A stretch of DNA of 64,000 bases, from assembly GCA_963846885.1 (NCBI GenBank), contig CAWJXS010000023.1:186001-250000 (forward strand). Direction: 5' to 3'. Positions 55,544-63,417 of the stretch are shown in pieces. Source of the DNA: RPQJ01 sp963846885 (GTDB taxonomy: Bacteria; Pseudomonadota; Gammaproteobacteria; Steroidobacterales; Steroidobacteraceae). Position 1 is the stretch's first letter, and the number at the start of each line of letters is the position of its first letter. Below the pieces are notes generated by a model. The model had not been told where the DNA came from. It worked only from the letters and a program-made list of their open reading frames with translations, and did not search any database. The position numbers and the translations under genes are program-made.

Positions 55544-55909
55544 ATGGCACGAGTTAAACGTGGCGTCATCGCTGGACGCCGGCACAAGAAAGTCCTGGGC
55601 AAAGCCAAGGGCTATTACAACGCACGCCGCAAGGTGTATCGCACGGCGAAGCAGGCGGTCATCAAGGCCGGCCAGTACGCCTATCGCGACCGCAAGGCCA
55701 AGAAGCGCGATTTCCGGGCGCTGTGGATCACGCGTATCAACGCGGGTGCACGCACGTTCGAAATGTCGTACAGCCGCCTGATGGCTGGCATCAAGGCCGC
55801 GGGTCTCGAGATCGACCGCAAGATGCTCGCTGACCTCGCGGTCCACGACATCGAGGCGTTCGGCAACATCGTCGAGCAGGCCAAGAAGGCCCTTCCCGCC
55901 GCCCAGTAA
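55544..55909 (+). CDS. rplT: 50S ribosomal protein L20
   Basis: A 121-residue basic protein with MARVKRGVIAGRRHKKVL and RDRKAKKRDFRALWITRINA-type bL20 motifs (key RDFRALWI). It is an early 23S rRNA assembly protein; in E. coli it represses the rpmI-rplT mRNA. AGGAGG lies six bases before the ATG. A terminator follows. Confidence 0.97.
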   Translation: MARVKRGVIAGRRHKKVLGKAKGYYNARRKVYRTAKQAVIKAGQYAYRDRKAKKRDFRALWITRINAGARTFEMSYSRLMAGIKAAGLEIDRKMLADLAVHDIEAFGNIVEQAKKALPAAQ

Positions 55910-55992
55910 GCGTTGCAAGGCGGAGCCTGGAGCACACCTCCGGGTTCCGACGACGAAAGGAATTCCCTTTCGCCCTTGGCAACCACCAAGAG

Positions 55993-56027
55993 AAGGCCGG
56001 GACGCGCAAGCAGCCCGGCCTTTTTTA
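55993..56027 (+). terminator. Rho-independent terminator between rplT and pheS
   Basis: AAGGCCGGG / CCCGGCCTT stem with a 12-base loop and TTTTTT. In E. coli an attenuator controls pheST at this place; I see no phenylalanine-rich leader peptide here, so it is listed as a plain terminator. Confidence 0.85.
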
Positions 56028-56058
56028 TTCTGCACGAACAGAGCCGAACCACCGCCCG

Positions 56059-57093
56059 ATGAGCGACACGACGACGAACCCCGGCCTCGATGGCCTCGCC
56101 GCAGACGCCCGGGTGCGCATCGCTGCGTGCGCGAACCTGGCCGAGCTCGAAGCGCTCAAGGTCGAGCTGTTCGGCAAGAAGGGCACGATCACCGCGCAAC
56201 TGAAGACGCTCGGCACGCTTGCGCACGAAGAACGCAAGGCCGTGGGCGCGCGCATCAACGCAGTGCGCGACGAACTCGGCGCGGAGTTCGAGTCGCGCAA
56301 GGCCGAACTCGATCGTGCCGACCTCGAGGCCAAGCTGGCCGCAGGCCGCATCGACGTGACCCAGCCCGGCCGCGGTCAGCAGCCTGGTGGACTGCATCCC
56401 GTGAGCCGCACGCGCCGACGGATCGAAGCGATTTTCCGCAGCGCGGGCTTTTCCATCGAAGACGGTCCCGAGGTCGAGGACGACTGGCACAACTTCGAAG
56501 CGCTCAACATCCCGGCCAATCATCCGGCACGCGCGATGCACGACACGTTCTACTTTCCGGATGGCCGGCTGTTGCGCACGCACACCTCACCGGTGCAGGT
56601 GCGCGCGATGCTGCGCGACGAGCCGCCGCTGCGCATGATCATGCCGGGCCGCGTCTACCGCTGCGATTCGGACATGACCCACACGCCGATGTTCCACCAG
56701 GTCGAGGGCCTGGTGATCGACGAAGGCGTGAGCTTCGCCAACTTGAAGTCGGTGCTGCACGATTTCATGCAGCGGTACTTCGAGCGTCACCTCGGCATCC
56801 GCTTCCGCCCGTCGTACTTCCCCTTCACCGAGCCTTCGGCCGAAGTCGACATCGAGTGCGTGTTCTGCAGCGGCGCCGGCTGCCGGGTCTGCAAGCAGAC
56901 CGGCTGGCTCGAAGTGGCGGGCTGCGGCATGGTGCATCCCAACGTTCTGCGCAACGTCGGCATCGATCCCGAGCGCTACACGGGGTATGCCTTCGGCATG
57001 GGCATCGAGCGCCTGACGATGCTGCGCTACAGCGTCAACGATATCCGCCTGTATTTCGAAAACGACCTGCGCTTCCTGCGCCAGTTCGGCTGA
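56059..57093 (+). CDS. pheS: Phenylalanyl-tRNA synthetase alpha subunit
   Basis: The catalytic subunit of the (alpha-beta)2 enzyme: an N-terminal coiled coil (about 1-95), then HPVSRTRRRIEAIF, PARAMHDTFYF, GRVYRCDSDMTHTPMFHQ (class II motif 2; key DMTHTPMFHQ) and GMGIERLTML (motif 3). 344 residues. ATG 56059 matches the family. pheT follows 15 bp later. Confidence 0.97.
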   Translation: MSDTTTNPGLDGLAADARVRIAACANLAELEALKVELFGKKGTITAQLKTLGTLAHEERKAVGARINAVRDELGAEFESRKAELDRADLEAKLAAGRIDVTQPGRGQQPGGLHPVSRTRRRIEAIFRSAGFSIEDGPEVEDDWHNFEALNIPANHPARAMHDTFYFPDGRLLRTHTSPVQVRAMLRDEPPLRMIMPGRVYRCDSDMTHTPMFHQVEGLVIDEGVSFANLKSVLHDFMQRYFERHLGIRFRPSYFPFTEPSAEVDIECVFCSGAGCRVCKQTGWLEVAGCGMVHPNVLRNVGIDPERYTGYAFGMGIERLTMLRYSVNDIRLYFENDLRFLRQFG

Positions 57094-57108
57094 GCCGGTG
57101 AAAAGACG

Positions 57109-59499
57109 ATGCGCATCAGTCTGCAATGGTTGAGTGAATGGATCGGCGGGCCGCTGCCCGCACCGAAAGACCTCGCCGCGCGTCTCACGATGGCGGGACT
57201 CGAGATCGAAGGCGTGGCGGCCGCTGCGCCGCCGCTGCCCGGCGTCATCGTCGGCGAGATCGTCGAGCGCGTGCCGCACCCCAACGCCGATACGCTCAGC
57301 GTGTGCCAGGTGAACACGGGCTCGGCGACGGTGCAGATCGTCTGCGGTGCGCCCAACGCGCGTGCAGGCATGAAGGCGCCCCTGGCCATGGTCGGGGCGA
57401 AGCTGCCAGGCGGCATGGAGATCAAGCAGGCCAAGCTGCGCGGCGTCGATTCGATGGGCATGCTCTGTTCGGCCCGCGAACTCGGCCTGGCAGAGGATGC
57501 GCAGGGATTGCTGGAGCTTCCGGCCGAGTTGCGCACCGGCGCGACGCTGGTCGAAGCGCTCGGTCTCGACGATACGATCCTCGAGGTCAACCTGACGCCG
57601 AATCGCGGCGACTGCATGAGCGTCGTCGGTATTGCACGCGAGGTGGCTGCGCTCACCGGCCAGGCGCTGACGGGTCCGGCCATCGCCCCCGTTGCACCAG
57701 CGTCCACAGAGATATTTCCAGTCGAGCTGGCGCCCGGCGCAGGTTGCGTTCGCTTTGCCGCGCGCGTGATTCGCGGCCTGGACCCCAGCGCCAGGTCGCC
57801 GGCCTGGATGCAGGAACGGTTGCGTCGTGCCGGGCTGCGGCCGATCAGCGCCGCGGTCGACGTCACCAACTACGTGATGCTCGAGTTGGGACAGCCGATG
57901 CATGCGTACGACCTGCGCGAGCTGGCAGGCGGCATCGTCGTTCGCCGTGCGCGCATGGGCGAGACGCTCAAGCTGCTGGATGGGCGCGACATCACGATGG
58001 ACGATTCCGTGCTCGTCATTGCCGACCACGACAAGCCCTTAGGGCTAGCGGGCGTCATGGGTGGCGACCATTCGGGCATCGGTGACGACACCGCGGACGT
58101 GCTGCTCGAAGTTGCGTTCTTCATGCCCGACGCGATCGCGGGGCGGGGGCGTCGCTACGGGCTCGTGACCGACGCATCGCAGCGCTTCGAGCGCGGCGTC
58201 GATCCGACGCTGCAGGAGCGCGCCATCGAGCGCGCCACAGCGCTGCTGTGTGGCTGCGCTGGCGGCACGCCGGGGCCGGTGCAGGTCACCGAGCTGCGTG
58301 ACGAGTTGCCGCAGCCCAGGGTGGCAACCCTGCGCCCCGAGCGCGCGCGCCGTGTCATCGGCGCCGATATCGACGACGCGACCATCGCCGCCATGCTGGC
58401 CGGACTCGGCATGCAGGTCGACCGCGGCAGCGCGACTTGGCGCGTCACCGCGCCCACGTGGCGTTTCGACGTTGCGATCGAGGAAGACCTGATCGAGGAA
58501 ATCGCGCGCTCGCACGGTTTCGACCGGATCCCCGAGACGGTGCAGCCGGCACGCCTGCCGATGCCCGCCGTCACCGAGACCCGCATTACGGGCGATACCG
58601 CCGCGGACATGCTCGTGCAGCGTGGTTACTTCGAAGCGATCACTTACAGCTTCATCGAGCCCAGCCTGCAGCAGCTGTTCACGCCGGGCGCGTCGAGCCT
58701 CACGCTGCGCAACCCCATATCGGCCGATCTCGCGACGATGCGCGCTTCTCTCTGGCCAGGATTGACGGCGGCGTTGGCCTCGAACCAGCGGCGACAGCAG
58801 CCGCGTGTCCGGCTATTCGAAGTCGGCCGCAAGTTCGTCCTCGCCGCGGCGGGCGAGGGCGCCTTGCAGGAAGTGCCGGTCATCGCCGGCATTGCGGCCG
58901 GCCCGGCACTGCCGGAACAGTGGGGCGTCGCGCGCGCCAGCGTCGACTTCTTCGACGTGCGCGCCGACATCGAAGCCGTGTTGCGGGCGACGAATGCCAG
59001 CGCAGCGTTCCGGTTCGTGCCCGGCAACCACCCGGCGCTGCACCCCGGACAGACGGCCGAAGTGGTGCGGGGCGGTACGCACGCAGGCTGGATCGGTCGC
59101 TTGCATCCGGAAATCGAGCGCAGGCTCGAGTTGACATATTCCGCGGTCGTTTTCGAGCTGGAGCTCGAAGTGGCGCTGGCCGCCACCGTGCCGCATTTTC
59201 ACGAAGTTTCCCGCTTCCCCGCGGTACGGCGCGACCTGGCGGCCATCGTGGACGAGGGCGAGCCGGTGCAAAAGTTGCTCGATTGCGTCCGGGGCGCGGC
59301 GGGCAGTGCCTTGCGCGAGGTCACGGTCTTCGACATTTACCGTGGCGCGGGCATAGAAACTGGTCGCAAGAGTGTGGCGATAGGCTTGAATTTACAGGAC
59401 GTTTCGCGCACGCTTACTGACGATGAAACGGATGCCATCGTGGCTCGGGTTGTTTCCGACCTGGAGCGGGAGTGCTCCGCCACGATACGAGACAGATAA
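57109..59499 (+). CDS. pheT: Phenylalanyl-tRNA synthetase beta subunit
   Basis: 796 residues. An EMAP/tRNA-binding domain at about 40-150 (IVCGAPNARAGM), the B3/B4 editing domain, B5, a catalytic-like core (QRGYFEAITYSFI) and a C-terminal ferredoxin-fold anticodon-binding domain (EVSRFPAVRRDLAAIVDE; key FPAVRRDLA). MRISLQWLSEWI is the normal start. The frame is open over 2.4 kb. Confidence 0.97.
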   Translation: MRISLQWLSEWIGGPLPAPKDLAARLTMAGLEIEGVAAAAPPLPGVIVGEIVERVPHPNADTLSVCQVNTGSATVQIVCGAPNARAGMKAPLAMVGAKLPGGMEIKQAKLRGVDSMGMLCSARELGLAEDAQGLLELPAELRTGATLVEALGLDDTILEVNLTPNRGDCMSVVGIAREVAALTGQALTGPAIAPVAPASTEIFPVELAPGAGCVRFAARVIRGLDPSARSPAWMQERLRRAGLRPISAAVDVTNYVMLELGQPMHAYDLRELAGGIVVRRARMGETLKLLDGRDITMDDSVLVIADHDKPLGLAGVMGGDHSGIGDDTADVLLEVAFFMPDAIAGRGRRYGLVTDASQRFERGVDPTLQERAIERATALLCGCAGGTPGPVQVTELRDELPQPRVATLRPERARRVIGADIDDATIAAMLAGLGMQVDRGSATWRVTAPTWRFDVAIEEDLIEEIARSHGFDRIPETVQPARLPMPAVTETRITGDTAADMLVQRGYFEAITYSFIEPSLQQLFTPGASSLTLRNPISADLATMRASLWPGLTAALASNQRRQQPRVRLFEVGRKFVLAAAGEGALQEVPVIAGIAAGPALPEQWGVARASVDFFDVRADIEAVLRATNASAAFRFVPGNHPALHPGQTAEVVRGGTHAGWIGRLHPEIERRLELTYSAVVFELELEVALAATVPHFHEVSRFPAVRRDLAAIVDEGEPVQKLLDCVRGAAGSALREVTVFDIYRGAGIETGRKSVAIGLNLQDVSRTLTDDETDAIVARVVSDLERECSATIRDR

Positions 59500-59506
59500 G
59501 ACAAAA

Positions 59507-59806
59507 ATGGCATTGACCAAGGCGGAAATCGCGGAAGCCCTCTTCGACCAGCTCGGCCTCAACAAGCGTGAGGCGCGCGAGCTCGTCGACCTGTTTTTCG
59601 AGGAGCTCCGCATGGCTCTGTCGAATGGAGAACAGGTCAAGCTTTCCGGTTTCGGCAACTTCGACCTGCGCAGCAAGAACCAGCGCCCCGGTCGCAACCC
59701 GAAGACCGGCGAAGAGATCCCGATCAGCGCGCGGCGCGTCGTGACGTTTCGGCCCGGCCAGAAATTGAAGGCGCGCGTGGAAGCGTATGCTGGAACCCAG
59801 CAATAA
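59507..59806 (+). CDS. ihfA: Integration host factor, alpha subunit
   Basis: 99 residues, starting MALTKAEIAEALFDQLGLNKREA, with GFGNFDLRSKNQRPGRNPKTGE (key GRNPKTGE) and RVVTFRPGQKLK. It partners IhfB at 41013. It lies 7 bp after pheT, the standard place, and overlaps the MerR gene by 20 bases. Confidence 0.97.
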   Translation: MALTKAEIAEALFDQLGLNKREARELVDLFFEELRMALSNGEQVKLSGFGNFDLRSKNQRPGRNPKTGEEIPISARRVVTFRPGQKLKARVEAYAGTQQ

Positions 59807-60143
59807 CGACGAACTCCCGGCGATCCCGGGCAAGCGCTATTTCACCATCGGTGAAGTCAGCGAACTGTGCGGCGTGAAGCCGCACGTGCTGCGTTACTGG
59901 GAGCAGGAGTTCCCGCAGCTGAAGCCCGTCAAGCGCCGCGGCAACCGGCGTTACTACCAGCGCCAGGATGTGCTCGTCATCCGCCAGATCCGGGCGCTGC
60001 TCTACGACCAGGGCTTCACGATCGGCGGTGCACGCAATCGCCTCGAAGGCGAGGAAGCCCGCGAGGACGTCACGCAGACGCACCAGCTGGCACGGCAGCT
60101 CCGTGTCGAGCTCGAAGACCTGATCAAAATCCTGCGCCGCTGA
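59787..60143 (+). CDS. MerR family transcriptional regulator
   Basis: A 118-residue protein with the N-terminal winged HTH YFTIGEVSELCGVKPHVLRYWEQEF (key CGVKPHVLRYWE) and a short C-terminal helix; it has no effector domain and no Cys metal site. This short MerR protein is regularly found right after ihfA in gammaproteobacteria; its target is not known. The start overlaps ihfA by 20 bases. Confidence 0.92.
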   Translation: MLEPSNNDELPAIPGKRYFTIGEVSELCGVKPHVLRYWEQEFPQLKPVKRRGNRRYYQRQDVLVIRQIRALLYDQGFTIGGARNRLEGEEAREDVTQTHQLARQLRVELEDLIKILRR

Positions 60144-60153
60144 GCATTTCGGC

Positions 60154-60159
60154 TATAAT
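60154..60159 (+). promoter_or_regulatory. -10 box of tRNA-Pro
   Basis: A perfect TATAAT ending 11 bp before the mature tRNA 5' end, followed by the GC-rich discriminator CCGCGCCC usual for stable-RNA promoters. Confidence 0.7.
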
Positions 60160-60170
60160 CCGCGCCCGGT

Positions 60171-60247
60171 CGGAGCGTGGCGCAGTCTGGTAGCGCACTT
60201 GCATGGGGTGCAAGGGGTCGGAGGTTCGAATCCTCTCGCTCCGACCA
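60171..60247 (+). tRNA. tRNA-Pro(GGG)
   Basis: 77 nt with encoded CCA. Acceptor CGGAGCG pairs with CGCTCCG. Stem CTTGC/GCAAG encloses ATGGGGT; anticodon GGG at 60205-60207. T arm GGAGGTTCGAATCCTC. Confidence 0.97.
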
Positions 60248-60354
60248 ATCTACCGCTCTTGTTGGCGGCAAGCCCGGTCCCACCCAGGGCACCGGTCGCC
60301 CAGTAGCATTGACCCAGTCACATTACCCCCGTCACATCGCATAGCCTTCGCGAC

Positions 60355-61338
60355 ATGGACAAGCAACAAACCCGATCGATTCTGACCGTGGCCCTCATGG
60401 CGGCCTTCGCTGACGGCCTCAAGGACGAGCGCGAGCGCGAAACGGTGCGCCAGCTGGCGGAAACGCTGGGTGCCGAAGGCAGCATCGACCTGCCGGCGTG
60501 GTATCGCGACGTTCTGCTGTCGAAGCCCGACCTCGCCGAAGTGGTGAAGCCGCTCGACACACCCGGGCTGCGCCAGTACGCCTATGAAATGGCGGTCGGC
60601 GTCGTCAACGCCGACGGCGCGCAGAACAGCGCCGAAGCTGCGTTCCTCGCCCAGCTGGCCCGGCTGCTCGACTTGCCGGAGGCCGCCTCGAGTTCGATGG
60701 CGCAGCAGGCGAGTGCGGTGGCCGCTGCGGCCTTGGAACCTGCCCCGGCCGCTGCCGCTGTTGCGGCTGCCGTTGCTGCGCCTGCCGCTGCCACTGGCAC
60801 CGTGCTCGGCAAGGCCAGCATCTCCGACGCCGAGATGGACAAGACCATCCTGACGGCTTCGATCACCAACGCGGCACTCGAGCTGCTGCCCGAATCGATC
60901 GCTTCGATGGCGATCATCCCGCTGCAGATGCGCCTGGTTTACCGCATCGGCAAGGCTTACGGCTATGAGATGGACAGCTCGCACGCGCGAGATTTCATCG
61001 CGACCCTCGGCGTCGGCCTGACGTCGCAGTACGTGGAGCAGTTCGGTCGCAAACTCCTCGGCGGGCTGCTCGGTGGCCTGGGCGGAGGCATCGGCCGCAC
61101 GGTGGGCCGGCAGGCGGCCAGTTCCGGCCTGACATTCGCAACCACCTACGCGATGGGCCGGGTGGCGCAGCGGTACTACGCGGGCGGCCGCACGCTCGAC
61201 TCCGCCTCGCTCAAGGAAACGTTCACCGCGCTGCTGGGCGAGGCCCGCGGCATGGCGCCGCAATACCAGGCGCAGATCGAGCAGGCAGCGAAGACGATCG
61301 ACACGCGCAACCTCGTGTCCCTGGTCAGGCAGGGCTGA
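60355..61338 (+). CDS. TerB-like / DUF697 (YcjF-type) membrane-associated protein
   Basis: A 327-residue protein in two parts. Residues about 1-110 are a helical TerB-like domain (MDKQQTRSILTVALMAAFADG, RERETVRQLAETLG). An Ala/Pro-rich linker (about 118-145) leads to a DUF697 domain (ITNAALELLPESIASMAIIPLQ, then a Gly-rich membrane-inserting segment LLGGLLGGLGGGIGRT; key GGLLGGLGGGIG). DUF697 proteins are often linked to GTPases, but none is adjacent. The function is unknown. Confidence 0.82.
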   Translation: MDKQQTRSILTVALMAAFADGLKDERERETVRQLAETLGAEGSIDLPAWYRDVLLSKPDLAEVVKPLDTPGLRQYAYEMAVGVVNADGAQNSAEAAFLAQLARLLDLPEAASSSMAQQASAVAAAALEPAPAAAAVAAAVAAPAAATGTVLGKASISDAEMDKTILTASITNAALELLPESIASMAIIPLQMRLVYRIGKAYGYEMDSSHARDFIATLGVGLTSQYVEQFGRKLLGGLLGGLGGGIGRTVGRQAASSGLTFATTYAMGRVAQRYYAGGRTLDSASLKETFTALLGEARGMAPQYQAQIEQAAKTIDTRNLVSLVRQG

Positions 61339-61358
61339 CGGAAGTGATCAGTGAAAAG

Positions 61359-61446
61359 TGAACCCCCGTTCACTCTTCACTTCCTTATCCTTCCCGTCCT
61401 TCCTCTCCTTCCCTTCGTCCTTCCTGTCCTTCCTGTCCTTCCTAGG
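61359..61446. repeat. AGTGAAAAGTGAAC inverted repeat plus CCTTCCT pyrimidine tract
   Basis: AGTGAAAAGTGAAC (from about 61350) and GTTCACTCTTCACT form an imperfect stem. Then (CCTTCCTGT)-like words fill 61380-61441 up to the stop of the opposite-strand histidine phosphatase. It resembles the lapA tail tract. Confidence 0.7.
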
Positions 61447-62116
61447 AGTGTGTGATCGCATCGCTGCGATCGGCGTGCTCCAGGTGGGCGATCGAATTGA
61501 ACGACACGAGGCGTGCCGGTTTTCCGGCCGGGCGGATAACCTCGGTCACGCTGGTATTGCGCGTCTGCAGGTTCAACTGGATGGCCGCATCGGCTCCGGC
61601 CCGCAGCACATCGGCGGCATAACGGCCGATCACGCCGCCCGACGTCACCACCAGCACGTTGTCGTCGCGCTCGAGGCCCTGGCACGCGGTGGCCAGCCCA
61701 GCTTCGATCCGCGCACCGAATTCCAGCCAGGTCTCGCCGCCGGCGAGGGCGTCCTCGCGACTCGACCACTGCTGCATGGCGCTGCGAATCGCGGCGAAGT
61801 ATTCGCGGCGGTCACCGGACGCCCTGATCGCCTGCAGGCGCTCGCCCGCGAACGCCTGCAGCAGCGACAGGTGGTCGTACTCGTTGAAGCGCGCGTCCTC
61901 CACGCATGCGGTTGCCGTCCTCAGTTCGCTGACGACGCGTTGGCACGTGGCAACCTGCCTTACGAGCGTGCCGGAGACGATCCGCGCGAACTGCAGGCCA
62001 CGCGCGGCGAAATGCTCGCCCAGCCACGTGGACTGTCGCGCGCCGAGCGCAGTGATCGAGTCGTAGTTGCCGGCGAAATCGGGCTGGCCGTGGCGGACGA
62101 GGTACAGATAGGGCAT
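61442..62116 (-). CDS. Histidine phosphatase family protein
   Basis: A 224-residue phosphoglycerate-mutase-like enzyme: RHGQPD at residues 8-13 contains the catalytic His, RQVATCQRV follows, and the second His site is replaced by VVTSGGVIGRYA, where the usual motif is (V/T)(T/S)HGG. The missing second His makes activity uncertain, although some SixA/other branches vary here. The substrate is unknown. It diverges from the SAM hydrolase gene. Confidence 0.85.
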   Translation of the reverse strand: MPYLYLVRHGQPDFAGNYDSITALGARQSTWLGEHFAARGLQFARIVSGTLVRQVATCQRVVSELRTATACVEDARFNEYDHLSLLQAFAGERLQAIRASGDRREYFAAIRSAMQQWSSREDALAGGETWLEFGARIEAGLATACQGLERDDNVLVVTSGGVIGRYAADVLRAGADAAIQLNLQTRNTSVTEVIRPAGKPARLVSFNSIAHLEHADRSDAITHS

Positions 62117-62189
62117 AAGCCACCCAGTCTAAACCGACGCGCGACCGTTGCCGTGCGCCGAGGCTTTTCGCACGAGGATCGAACCCGTC

Positions 62190-63041
62190 ATGCCGACTGC
62201 TGCCGTCTCCGCGCCCTTCAGATCGTCGGGCATCGTCACGCTCACGACTGACTTCGGCCTGGTCGATCCTTTTGTCGGCGTACTCAAGGGCCAGATCCTG
62301 CAGCGCTTTCGCGATGCCCGGATCGTGGACCTGACTCACGCCGTAACCGTGCATCGGCCTGCCGAGGCCGGGTTCTGGCTCGGGCGGTCTTTCGGGTATT
62401 TCCCGGCGGGCACCGTGCATGTGGCCGTGGTGGACCCCGGCGTGGGCGGAACCCGGTCCATCGCCGTACTCGAGGCCGAGGGCCACCTTTTCCTGGCCCC
62501 CGACAACGGGCTGCTGTCCGGGGTGGTCGAGCGTCTGACAGCGGTGCCCGTGATCCGGCTGCTGGACCTGGAGCTGCTGCCCCGGCTGGGGATCCGGCCG
62601 CCCAGCAGCACCTTCCACGGGCGCGACATTTTTGCGCCCATTGCGGCGGAGGTGGCATCCGGCAGGTTGCCCCCGGACCAGCTGGGGTTCGCTGGGGCGC
62701 AACTGGTGTCCGGCCCATGGGCTCGGCCCCGCCTGGAACCGGGCCAGGCGACGGGGGTCGTAATGACGGTCGACCATTTCGGCAACCTTTTGACCAACCT
62801 GGATGCCGCGCTGCTGGCGGACATCCCGGACCCCGTGGTCCGGGCGGGAGGACGGGACATGCCGCTACAGCGGACGTACAGCGATGCCCGGCCCGGGGAG
62901 TACCTTGCCCTGGTCAATTCATTCGGGGTCCTGGAAATCGCACGGGCCGAGATGAGCGCGGCTGCCGGGCTGGGCCTGGCGCCGGGTGCCCCGGTGGTGG
63001 TGCAGGGGCGGGGTCGTTGCAGCGCAACAAGAAGCGGTTGA
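62190..63041 (+). CDS. SAM hydrolase (SAM hydroxide adenosyltransferase, DUF62)
   Basis: A 283-residue enzyme of the chlorinase/fluorinase superfamily that hydrolyses S-adenosylmethionine to adenosine and methionine. TLTTDFGLVDPFVG near residue 17, AVVDPGVGG, the catalytic Asp/Arg/His set with FHGRDIFAP, and the DHFGNLLTN motif are all present. The physiological role is unclear. ATG 62190 fits the domain start; the frame is open further upstream without family resemblance. Confidence 0.9.
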   Translation: MPTAAVSAPFRSSGIVTLTTDFGLVDPFVGVLKGQILQRFRDARIVDLTHAVTVHRPAEAGFWLGRSFGYFPAGTVHVAVVDPGVGGTRSIAVLEAEGHLFLAPDNGLLSGVVERLTAVPVIRLLDLELLPRLGIRPPSSTFHGRDIFAPIAAEVASGRLPPDQLGFAGAQLVSGPWARPRLEPGQATGVVMTVDHFGNLLTNLDAALLADIPDPVVRAGGRDMPLQRTYSDARPGEYLALVNSFGVLEIARAEMSAAAGLGLAPGAPVVVQGRGRCSATRSG

Positions 63042-63135
63042 GATGCAAGGCGATCCGTGTATAGTTCGCAGCCTTGCGCCTGAGCCTCTGGTGGCAGCGC
63101 ATTGATAAATCAGGAATTTCTCTCGGGGCCGTGCA

Positions 63136-63345
63136 ATGGAACGAGACGAGGAACACTTCGACTTGGACGAAGAGTTTGTAGCCGGGGCGGAGGAAGAAGA
63201 CTACGACCGCTTCATCGACCGCGTCGACCGGCGGAAGCAGGCGGCTGCCGTCAAGAAGGGCAAGGCTGCCTGGAGCAAGCTCGAGGACGTGCTCGCCGAG
63301 AAGCGCCTGCAGAAAGAGCTCAAGGACTACTACGAAGACAAGTAG
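63136..63345 (+). CDS. Small acidic-basic protein, PA3496 family (putative envelope integrity)
   Basis: 69 residues: an acidic N-half (ERDEEHFDLDEEF...EEEDYD), a basic middle (RRKQAAAVKKGK) and a conserved C-terminus WSKLEDVLAEKRLQKELKDY (key KLEDVLAEKRL). This pattern fits the PA3496-type family of gammaproteobacteria. Its function is unproven. It has no signal or membrane segment. It lies between the SAM hydrolase and aspartate kinase genes. Confidence 0.75.
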   Translation: MERDEEHFDLDEEFVAGAEEEDYDRFIDRVDRRKQAAAVKKGKAAWSKLEDVLAEKRLQKELKDYYEDK

Positions 63346-63417
63346 TCCGTCCCGTGTCGCGACGGGGAAAGCAGCATAGCCAACGCCAAGCGCGCGTTGC
63401 ACCGGGGCCCGCTCTAA

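Noticed and set aside
55910..56058. A pheM-like leader peptide and attenuator before pheST
   Set aside because: The interval has a good terminator but no ATG, and no GTG/TTG-started short frame with a run of Phe codons.
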